Shown here: positions 1 through 6,527 of the stretch, piece after piece
Numbering within the stretch: the first letter of the stretch is position 1
Layout of the letters: each line of letters starts with the position of its first letter
Source: Schlegelella_A sp036496385
GTDB taxonomy: Bacteria > Pseudomonadota > Gammaproteobacteria > Burkholderiales > Burkholderiaceae_C
Assembly: GCA_036496385.1 (NCBI GenBank)
Contig: DASXLD010000004.1
Coordinates: 1-64,000, forward strand
Length of the DNA: 64,000 nt
Reading direction: 5' to 3'
The notes under the pieces: model-generated
The model's database searches: none
Told to the model about the DNA's origin: nothing
Seen by the model: the letters and a program-made list of their open reading frames with translations, nothing else
Position numbers and translations under genes: made by a program

Positions 1-9
1 CGCGCGTCA

Positions 10-25
10 GCGGCGCGCGCGCCGC
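10..25 (-). terminator. Possible hairpin after the formate dehydrogenase operon
   Basis: A perfect 16-bp palindrome made only of G and C lies about 25 bp downstream of the last gene of the minus-strand formate dehydrogenase operon. There is no following T-run, so an intrinsic terminator is only a guess. In DNA this GC-rich a short GC palindrome can occur by chance. Confidence 0.2.
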
Positions 26-48
26 AGTGAGGCGAAGGACGGGAGGAG

Positions 49-447
49 CTATTTGCGGGGGCCCGTCATCTCCGCCGAAGTCGCCTTGTTGCTCGGCGGG
101 CTGGTCGCGGCACCCGGCGGCGAATGCGCCCCCGAGGCCTCGAGCGGCTTCGACGTTGCCGAGGTGATCTCGAGCGCCTTGTACGGCCCGGGGTTGGCGC
201 ACGGCGGCGTCTGCTCGGCGGCCGAGGCGGGCTGCCCGCTCGCCACCGCGTGCGCGCGGTAGGCCGACGCGAGTCGATCCTCCGTCTGGCAAAGCTCGTA
301 GGCCGCGACCTTGCCGCTCCATCCAGCCTTGTTGGCCGCCTCGGCAGCCTTCGCCTTGGCCTCGTCGGACGGCGGCGGCAGCTTGGCGATCGCGGTGCCG
401 AGCGCGAGGCTGGACGCGGCAATGGCGGCGAACACGGAAACGCGCAT
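49..447 (-). CDS. Small secreted protein of unknown function, last gene of the formate dehydrogenase operon
   Basis: I do not recognise the family. The start at 447 is chosen over an in-frame ATG at 468 because AGGAG lies 6 bases upstream of it. That start gives 132 residues and puts a clean signal peptide first (MRVSVFAAIAASSLALGTAIA, predicted cut near residue 21). The mature protein is Ala/Ser/Pro rich with two cysteines, one in a CQTEDRL motif and one in PPCANP. It lies 17 bp after the cytochrome b subunit gene and reads in the same direction, so it is probably co-transcribed and acts in the periplasm. No catalytic motif is visible. Confidence 0.6.
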   Translation of the reverse strand: MRVSVFAAIAASSLALGTAIAKLPPPSDEAKAKAAEAANKAGWSGKVAAYELCQTEDRLASAYRAHAVASGQPASAAEQTPPCANPGPYKALEITSATSKPLEASGAHSPPGAATSPPSNKATSAEMTGPRK

Positions 448-464
448 CGAAGCTCCTTTCGCGG

Positions 465-1613
465 TCACGCCGCGGGCTGCTCGCGACCGGGCGGCGGCAC
501 GGTGCGTTGGGCGGGGATCTTGCCGGCCTTGATGTCGTCATACCAGAGGGGGTGGTGATGTTCGGCCCAGCCCTCGTCGACGTAGCCGGTCTTCATCGAC
601 TGCCACGAGCCGCTCACGCCGATCGTTCCCATGTAGGCGTGGCCGATGAACATCGCGATCATGAGCATCGCGAAGACCGCGTGGACGATGTGCGTGATCT
701 GCATGCCCGACCGCGTCGATTCCAGCCCCGGCACGATCTTGTCGAACACGAACCCGGACACGACGACGGCGACGCCGAGCACCAGCAGGCCACCCCAGAA
801 CACGATCTTCTCCCCTGCGTTGAACCGGCCCGACGGCGGCGTCTCGCCGCCGAGCATCCCGCCGACGCGCAGCAGCCACTTGACGTCGGAGCGCTCCGGC
901 CAGTTGCTGTGCAGGTAGGTGAAGAACATGACGACGGCCGACACAGCGAACACCGGGCCGACGAAGTTGTGCAGCGTCTTCAGCAACCAGGTGAGCCACC
1001 CGAACAGCGTCCCGCCGAGGATCGGCAGGAGGAAGAACTTGCCGAATGCGATCACGATCCCCGAGACCGCCAACACCGTGAAGGTGATCGCGGTGGTCCA
1101 GTGGACGGCGCGCTCGAAGTAGGTGAAGCGCTCGATGACGCGGCCGGTGTGGACCTCGTGACCGGCGCCGATCGGTCCCTTTATCCAGTAGTAGACCGCG
1201 ACGGCAACGACGATGAACAGGATGATGAGGCCGCCGAGCGGGACGATCCACCAGTTGCGGATCTGCCGCCACGCCTCGCCGGCGGTCGTCGCGCGCGTCC
1301 CGGGATAGGTCGTGATCGGCTGGATCAGCTCGCCGCGCTCGCCGACCTGCAGGTTGTTGACCGTTCCGGGAACGTGACCGGAATCGTGAACCCCGCGCCA
1401 GAAGGGCGCGTTGTTGCCGGGCTGGCTGCGCGCGCGCTGCGCGTTGGTGTCGGTCGGCTGCGGATCGGGCAGCGCGATCGTCGTGGCGGGGGTCGTCGTT
1501 GCGGGCGCGCTCGCGGCGCGCGCGACGCCGGCAGCGCCTTGCTGCGCGCCGGCGCCGCTCGCCGACGCGATGAGGAGCGAGGCGAATAGAGCCTGCAGGA
1601 TCGTCAGTCGCAT
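465..1613 (-). CDS. fdhC: Formate dehydrogenase gamma subunit, membrane cytochrome b556
   Basis: This is the membrane anchor of the exported formate dehydrogenase. It takes electrons from the beta subunit and passes them to quinone through b-type haems. The 382-residue protein has an N-terminal signal peptide (about 1-24) and a roughly 100-residue periplasmic stretch. Several hydrophobic helices follow, with histidines placed as in the FdnI/FdoI family: FERAVHWTTAITFTVLAVSG, LHNFVGPVFAV and HIVHAVFAMLMIAMFIGHAY. The long N-terminal part is typical of the gamma subunits of FDH-O-like enzymes outside the enterics. The gene lies 13 bp after a small lipoprotein gene in the operon alpha-beta-lipoprotein-gamma. 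Confidence 0.93.
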   Translation of the reverse strand: MRLTILQALFASLLIASASGAGAQQGAAGVARAASAPATTTPATTIALPDPQPTDTNAQRARSQPGNNAPFWRGVHDSGHVPGTVNNLQVGERGELIQPITTYPGTRATTAGEAWRQIRNWWIVPLGGLIILFIVVAVAVYYWIKGPIGAGHEVHTGRVIERFTYFERAVHWTTAITFTVLAVSGIVIAFGKFFLLPILGGTLFGWLTWLLKTLHNFVGPVFAVSAVVMFFTYLHSNWPERSDVKWLLRVGGMLGGETPPSGRFNAGEKIVFWGGLLVLGVAVVVSGFVFDKIVPGLESTRSGMQITHIVHAVFAMLMIAMFIGHAYMGTIGVSGSWQSMKTGYVDEGWAEHHHPLWYDDIKAGKIPAQRTVPPPGREQPAA

Positions 1614-1626
1614 GGCGTCTCTCCGC

Positions 1627-1863
1627 TCACTTGCGGGGCGCGTAGTCGTTCTGGCCTTGCGCGCGGTCGGTGATCTCCGCGTTCCAGCTGTGTTCGTCGC
1701 CGACCGTCCACCCCGGCGCGACGAAGCGCTTGTCCTGGAGCTGCCAGACCGGCGTGTCGGCCTTGCGCTCGCCGCTCGGCGGAATCGTCTGCACCCTCTC
1801 TCCGCACCCGACGACGACGACGCACGCCACCGCCGCCAGCAGACCCAGCCGTGCCGGCGTCAT
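1627..1863 (-). CDS. Small lipoprotein encoded between the FDH beta and gamma genes
   Basis: This 78-residue protein starts with MTPARLGLLAAVACVVVVGC, a signal sequence ending in a lipobox (VVGC), so the mature protein should be a lipid-anchored peptide of about 60 residues. The start overlaps the stop of the beta subunit gene as ATGA, which strongly suggests translational coupling. The mature part contains a WQLQDKRFVAPGW stretch and no catalytic residues that I can identify. Its position inside the operon argues for a structural or assembly role with the periplasmic formate dehydrogenase. The family is not recognised. Confidence 0.7.
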   Translation of the reverse strand: MTPARLGLLAAVACVVVVGCGERVQTIPPSGERKADTPVWQLQDKRFVAPGWTVGDEHSWNAEITDRAQGQNDYAPRK

Positions 1864-2492
1864 GACTTCTTGCCCTCGACCGGTGCCGCTGCCGGCTTGC
1901 CCTGCGTCGGCCGGCCGTAGGCGGTGCCCCAGCCCCAGACCTCGCTGCCCTTGCCGCGGTTGAGGACGCGAGTGCGGAAGATGTCGGCGACGACATCGCC
2001 GTCGCCGCCGAGGAGCGCCTTGGTCGAGCACATCTCGGCGCACGCCGGGAGCTTCCCTTCGGATAGACGATTGCGCCCGTACTTCTCGAACTCGGCCTCG
2101 CTGCCATTGGCTTCCGGGCCGCCGGCGCAGAACGTGCACTTGTCCATCTTGCCGCGCAGGCCGAAGGTGCCGTTGCTCGGGAACTGCGGCGCGCCGAACG
2201 GACACGCGTACGAGCAGTAGCCGCAGCCGATGCAGATGTCCTTGTCGTGCAGGACGACGCCTTCGGGCGTGCGATAGAAGCAGTCGACCGGGCAGACCGC
2301 CATGCAAGGCGCGTCGGAGCAGTGCATGCACGCGACCGAGATGCTGCGCTCGCCTTGCACGCCGTCGTTGAGCGTGACGACGCGCCGGCGATTGACTCCC
2401 CAGGGGATGTCGTGCTCGGCCTTGCAGGCAGTGACGCAGCCGTTGCATTCGATGCAGCGCTCGGCGTCGCAGATGAACTTCATTCTTGCCAT
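1860..2492 (-). CDS. fdhB: Formate dehydrogenase beta subunit, four-cluster ferredoxin
   Basis: This is the electron-transfer subunit between the molybdenum/tungsten alpha subunit and the cytochrome b gamma subunit. In 210 residues it carries four cysteine sets typical of the DMSO-reductase-family beta subunits: C13-C16-C19-C23, C55-C58-C63-C67, C87-C90-C93-C97, and C119-C122 with C151-C155. Unlike E. coli FdnH there is no C-terminal membrane helix; the protein ends in a Pro/Lys-rich tail. It lies 9 bp after the alpha gene and overlaps the next gene by 4 bp. It is probably exported with the TAT signal of the alpha subunit. Confidence 0.94.
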   Translation of the reverse strand: MARMKFICDAERCIECNGCVTACKAEHDIPWGVNRRRVVTLNDGVQGERSISVACMHCSDAPCMAVCPVDCFYRTPEGVVLHDKDICIGCGYCSYACPFGAPQFPSNGTFGLRGKMDKCTFCAGGPEANGSEAEFEKYGRNRLSEGKLPACAEMCSTKALLGGDGDVVADIFRTRVLNRGKGSEVWGWGTAYGRPTQGKPAAAPVEGKKS

Positions 2493-2501
2493 CGTGTTCT
2501 C

Positions 2502-5459
2502 CTACGCCGTCGCCCGCTCGATCTGGCAGACCGTCGTCTTGCTCTCCTGCATCATCGTCACGCTGTCGTAGCCGTACGTCGTCGCCGTGTTGACCGCCTC
2601 GCCGCGAACGACCGGGTGCGCCCCTTCCGGGTAGTACTGCAGCAGGTCAGCGCCCTGCCAGCGGCCCGAGAAGTGGAACGGCAGCCAGACCGTGCCGCGA
2701 TCGACGCGCTCGGTGACGAGCGCGCGGACCAGGATCTTGGCGCCGGTCGGCGACTTGACCCAGACCTTCTCGCCGTCACGGATGCCGCGGTCGTTCGCCG
2801 CTGCCGGATTGATCTCGACGAACATCTCCTGCTGCAGCTCGGCGAGCCACGGATTCGAGCGCGTCTCCTCGCCGCCGCCTTCGTACTCGACGAGCCGGCC
2901 CGAGCTCATGATGAGCGGGAACTGCTGGCCGACGTCCTTGTTCTTCTCCTGCACGCTCTTGTACAGCGTCGGCAGCCGCCAGAACGCCTTCTTGTCGTCG
3001 TGGGTCGGGTACTTGGCGATGAGATCGGGACGCGTCGAATAGAGCGCCTCGCGGTGGAGCGGAATCGGATCGGGAAAGTTCCAGACCACCGCACGCGCCT
3101 TGGCGTTGCCGAACGGATGGCAGCCACGCTGCAGGACGACGCGCTGGATCCCGCCCGAGAGATCGGTCTTCCAGTTCTTGCCTTCGGCAGCCTTCTTCTC
3201 GGTCTCGGTGAGGTCGTTCCACCAACCGAGCTTCTTCAGGAAGATGTGGTCGAACTCCGGATAGCCGGTCTGGATGGGCGAGCCCTTCGACGCCGATCCG
3301 TCCTCCGCGAGCAGATTGACGCCGTCCCGCTCGACGCCGAAATTGGCGCGGAAGCAGCCGCCGCCGTCCATCACGTGCCGGTCGGTCTCGTACAGGTTCG
3401 GCGACCCCGGGTGCTTCAGCTCGGGCGTGCCGTAGCACGGCCACGGCAAGCCGAAATAGTCGCCGTCGAGCTTGTAGCCGGTCTCCTTGTCGATGCCGCC
3501 CTTGGCACGCAAGGTATTGACGTCGAAGACATTCATGTTGCGCATGTGCGCCTTCAACCGCTCGGGCGACTGGCCGGTGTAGCCGATCGTCCACGTGCAG
3601 CGGTTGATCTCGCGCAGCATCGCCTCAGGCTCCGGCTCCATCATGCCGCCCTTGCCGGGAACGACCTTGATGCTCTTGACCAGCTCCTTGCCGAAGCCCA
3701 GCTTCTCGGCCAGCTGCAGCATGATCATGTGATCGGTGCGCGACTCGAACAGCGGCTCGATCACCTTCTCGCGCCACTGCAGCGACCGGTTCGACGCGGT
3801 CACCGAGCCCGAGGTCTCGAACTGCGTCGCGGCGGGCAGCAGATAGACGGCCCGATTCGGATTCAGGTCGCCCGCAGTCCCCGGCATCGCTGCCATCGCC
3901 GCCGTCGCCGACGGATAGGGATCGACGACGACGAGCAGATCGAGCTTGTCCATCGCCCGCTTCATCTCGGCGCCTCGCGTCTGCGAGTTCGGCGCATGGC
4001 CCCAGAAGAACAGCCCGCGCAGGTTCGAGTCCTGATCGATCAGGTCGTTCTTCTCGAGCACGCCGTCGATCCAGCGCGAGACCGTCATGCCGGGCTTGCC
4101 CATCATGCCGGGCGCGTACTGCTTCTTGATCCAGTCGAAGTCGAGGTCCCAGACCTTGGCAAAGTGCTTCCACGCGCCTTCGGCGAGGCCATAGTAGCCA
4201 GGGAGCGAATCGGGGTTCGGACCGACGTCGGTCGCGCCCTGGACGTTGTCGTGGCCGCGGAAGATGTTGGCGCCGCCGCCGCTCACCCCGATGTTGCCGA
4301 GTGCGAGCTGGACGATGCACGAGGCGCGAACGATCGCGTTGCCGATCGTGTGCTGGGTCTGGCCCATGCACCAGACGAGTGTGCTCGGCCGGTTCATCGC
4401 CATCATCTGCGCGACCTTGAAGACCTGCGCTTCCTCGACGCCGCAAGCTTCCTGGACCTTGTCAGGCGTCCACTTGGCGAAGACTTCCTCCCGGATCTTG
4501 TCCATCCCGTAGACGCGGTCGGCGATGTACTGCTTGTCCTCCCAGCCGTTCTTGAAGATGTGATAGAGGACGCCGAAAAGGAACGGGATGTCGGATCCGG
4601 AGCGAAGGCGCACGTACTCGTCGGCCTTCGCCGCGGTCCGCGTGAAGCGCGGATCGACGACGATCATCTTGCAGCCGGTTTCCTTGGCGTGCAGCATGTG
4701 CAGCATCGAGACCGGGTGTGCCTCGGCGGCATTCGAGCCGATGTACAGGGCGCACTTCGAGTTGCGCATGTCGTTGTACGAGTTGGTCATCGCGCCGTAG
4801 CCCCACGTGTTCGCGACGCCGGCGACCGTGGTGGAGTGGCAGATGCGCGCCTGGTGGTCGCAGTTGTTGCTTCCCCAGAGGCTGACCCACTTTCGCAGCA
4901 GGTAGGACTGCTCGTTGTTGTGCTTGGAGGAGCCGACGATGAAGATCGAATCAGGTCCGCTCTGCTTTTTCAGCTCGAGCATCTTCGCGCTGACCTCGCT
5001 CAGGGCCTGGTCCCACGTGATCTTCTCGTACTTGCCGCCGACGAGCTTCATCGGCGTGCGCAGCCGGTAGTCGCCGTGGCCGTGCTCGCGCAGCGCGGCG
5101 CCCTTGGCGCAATGCGAGCCGAGGTTGAGCGGCGAGTCGAACACCGGTTCCTGACGCACCCAGACGCCGTTCTCGACCACGGCGTCGACGGCGCAGCCGA
5201 CCGAGCAGTGCGAGCACACCGTGCGGCGCACGACCGGCGCCGCGGCCGCTGCCGCCGAGTCGGCCGCCCTGGCCTCGCGCACCAGGGTCAGCTGCGAGCC
5301 GGCGAGGCCGACGCCGACGCCGATGCCCGAGCGGCGCAGGAACGCGCGCCGGTCCATCGTCGGGATGGCCCGCCCGACACCGCGCGCCAGGCTGGCGACG
5401 AGAGCCGAGGGCGGGACTGCGGCGCCGCCGGGTTGGGAGATCTTCCGTGTCAACAGCAT
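2502..5459 (-). CDS. fdhA: Formate dehydrogenase alpha subunit, catalytic, TAT-exported, cysteine type
   Basis: This is the catalytic molybdopterin subunit that oxidises formate to CO2 on the periplasmic side. The start at 5459 has AAGGAA upstream and gives 985 residues. A twin-arginine signal lies at about 35-60 (DRRAFLRRSG followed by a hydrophobic run). The single 4Fe-4S set is C82-C85-C89 and C117. The residue that is selenocysteine in E. coli FdnG/FdhF is cysteine here (C207, in RICHSTTVAG), so no UGA recoding is needed. A molydopterin-dinucleotide binding C-terminal domain follows to the end. It heads the alpha-beta-gamma operon, after a small TAT protein gene. Confidence 0.95.
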   Translation of the reverse strand: MLLTRKISQPGGAAVPPSALVASLARGVGRAIPTMDRRAFLRRSGIGVGVGLAGSQLTLVREARAADSAAAAAAPVVRRTVCSHCSVGCAVDAVVENGVWVRQEPVFDSPLNLGSHCAKGAALREHGHGDYRLRTPMKLVGGKYEKITWDQALSEVSAKMLELKKQSGPDSIFIVGSSKHNNEQSYLLRKWVSLWGSNNCDHQARICHSTTVAGVANTWGYGAMTNSYNDMRNSKCALYIGSNAAEAHPVSMLHMLHAKETGCKMIVVDPRFTRTAAKADEYVRLRSGSDIPFLFGVLYHIFKNGWEDKQYIADRVYGMDKIREEVFAKWTPDKVQEACGVEEAQVFKVAQMMAMNRPSTLVWCMGQTQHTIGNAIVRASCIVQLALGNIGVSGGGANIFRGHDNVQGATDVGPNPDSLPGYYGLAEGAWKHFAKVWDLDFDWIKKQYAPGMMGKPGMTVSRWIDGVLEKNDLIDQDSNLRGLFFWGHAPNSQTRGAEMKRAMDKLDLLVVVDPYPSATAAMAAMPGTAGDLNPNRAVYLLPAATQFETSGSVTASNRSLQWREKVIEPLFESRTDHMIMLQLAEKLGFGKELVKSIKVVPGKGGMMEPEPEAMLREINRCTWTIGYTGQSPERLKAHMRNMNVFDVNTLRAKGGIDKETGYKLDGDYFGLPWPCYGTPELKHPGSPNLYETDRHVMDGGGCFRANFGVERDGVNLLAEDGSASKGSPIQTGYPEFDHIFLKKLGWWNDLTETEKKAAEGKNWKTDLSGGIQRVVLQRGCHPFGNAKARAVVWNFPDPIPLHREALYSTRPDLIAKYPTHDDKKAFWRLPTLYKSVQEKNKDVGQQFPLIMSSGRLVEYEGGGEETRSNPWLAELQQEMFVEINPAAANDRGIRDGEKVWVKSPTGAKILVRALVTERVDRGTVWLPFHFSGRWQGADLLQYYPEGAHPVVRGEAVNTATTYGYDSVTMMQESKTTVCQIERATA

Positions 5460-5476
5460 GATCGTTCCTTCGCCGC

Positions 5477-5725
5477 TCAGGCGCGCGTCGTCTCGTAGTA
5501 GCGCCGAACGTGCTCGGTCAGCCGATAGCCTTGCGCAGGGGCGGGTTCGGAGTCGACTGCGGCGATGGGCGTCTTCGTGTCGGCCTGGCGCTGCAACGCA
5601 GCCGCGGCGAGCGCGGCGCCCGCCGCGACGCCGGCGCCGACGACGAGACGGCGACGCGCGGTGCGCGGCTCCTTGGAGTCGGGGGTGACGTCGCGGGAAG
5701 TGGCTGATGAGGGCGAGCGCTTCAT
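5477..5725 (-). CDS. Formate dehydrogenase region TAT-signal small protein
   Basis: This 82-residue protein has a twin-arginine motif (TARRRLVVGAG) and a hydrophobic stretch at about 25-45, then a short polar tail ending YRLTEHVRRYYETTRA. The length, TAT signal and HVRRYY tail fit the small 'formate dehydrogenase region TAT target' proteins found directly upstream of FDH alpha genes. The function of that family is not known. The stop is 17 bp before the alpha start. GGAGT lies upstream of the chosen start at 5725. This is the first gene after a 165-bp gap, so it is probably the first gene of its transcript. Confidence 0.85.
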   Translation of the reverse strand: MKRSPSSATSRDVTPDSKEPRTARRRLVVGAGVAAGAALAAAALQRQADTKTPIAAVDSEPAPAQGYRLTEHVRRYYETTRA

Positions 5726-5829
5726 GGGTGACTCCTGACGATGCATCGCTCCGCGACACCATCGGCTGGCAAAGGCCGCCGGCGACGAACGGCGACCTCG
5801 ACTCGAATTTACCAGCACCGGGGGATTTG

Positions 5830-5842
5830 TATACCGGGTATA
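5830..5842. promoter_or_regulatory. 13-bp palindrome upstream of the exported FDH operon
   Basis: TATACCGGGTATA is a palindrome with one central base, in the only sizeable gap (5726-5891) inside the formate locus. It lies about 105 bp upstream of the first gene of the exported FDH set and is surrounded by an unusually AT-rich patch. It could be an operator, or it could overlap a -10 element reading leftwards. No -35 box is convincing, so this is inference from position and symmetry only. Confidence 0.35.
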
Positions 5843-5891
5843 ACGCTTGCGAACGGGGCGCCGCACGAGGCGACGCGCGGCGTGCCACTGC

Positions 5892-6527
5892 TCAAGAATC
5901 GAGCAGGTCGAACGCTTGTCCTTCGACGGCGAAGAAATCGGCCGCGAAGCGCGCCAGCGCCGCGTAGAAATCGGCCTCGGCATGGGCCTCGATCGCGCTG
6001 CACATGGCGCCGACCCACGGCCGCAGATGGGCATCGAAGAAACGGCGTTGCGCCGCCAGGTTGCTCGTCTGCGCGTCGCCGCCGGCGATCAGGTAGCGCA
6101 TCACCTCGCACAGGCTGGCGATGTGGTCCTCGGTCTCGCTCGTGGTCTCGTTCTTGGCGAGGCCGAGCGCGCGCAGGCTGTGGCGCAGCGCGACGAGCGG
6201 CTTCTCGTTGAGCTTGCCGGCGATGTAGAACGAGCCGTACAGAAAAAGCTCGGGCTTGCCGACGCCCTGGAACAGGCGGTCGAACTCGCGCCCGATCTCG
6301 TCGCGCGGCAGGCGCCGCACGGCACCGACGAGCTCGCCCCAGGCGTGCTCGAGAAACGCGCCCGCGACCGGCGCCTGCGTGACCGCGACCTGGAACTGCG
6401 CCTGCATCTCGACGCTCGGCGGGGCGTAGAAGAGCGCCGCGAGCAGCCCGTAGACCTCGGCGCGCGCGAGCTCCTCGGCGTCGCCGCCAGCCGCGAACGC
6501 GATCGGTCGCGGTGCTGCGGTGCTCAC
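5892..6527 (-). CDS. TorD/DmsD-like molybdoenzyme maturation chaperone
   Basis: This is a cytoplasmic all-helical chaperone of the TorD superfamily. Such proteins bind the signal peptide and apo form of TAT-exported molybdoenzymes until cofactor insertion is complete. At 211 residues it has the usual length. It shows the family pattern of an N-terminal EVYGLLAALFYAPP helix, a central LFxGVGKPELFLYGSFY region and the conserved SETEDHIASLCEVMRYLI stretch. The GTG start overlaps the stop of the upstream polyferredoxin gene as GTGA. The client is most likely the exported FDH alpha subunit encoded just downstream. Confidence 0.85.
   Translation of the reverse strand: MSTAAPRPIAFAAGGDAEELARAEVYGLLAALFYAPPSVEMQAQFQVAVTQAPVAGAFLEHAWGELVGAVRRLPRDEIGREFDRLFQGVGKPELFLYGSFYIAGKLNEKPLVALRHSLRALGLAKNETTSETEDHIASLCEVMRYLIAGGDAQTSNLAAQRRFFDAHLRPWVGAMCSAIEAHAEADFYAALARFAADFFAVEGQAFDLLDS

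Noticed and set aside
4000..5459. A selenocysteine (UGA) codon in the exported FDH alpha gene
   Set aside because: The active-site position is an ordinary cysteine codon (C207) and the frame is open throughout.
2247..5498. A 1083-residue plus-strand open frame across the FDH alpha gene
   Set aside because: It is antisense to a clear molybdoenzyme gene and is rich in Arg/Asp/His/Val low-complexity runs, as expected from the complement of GC-rich coding DNA.
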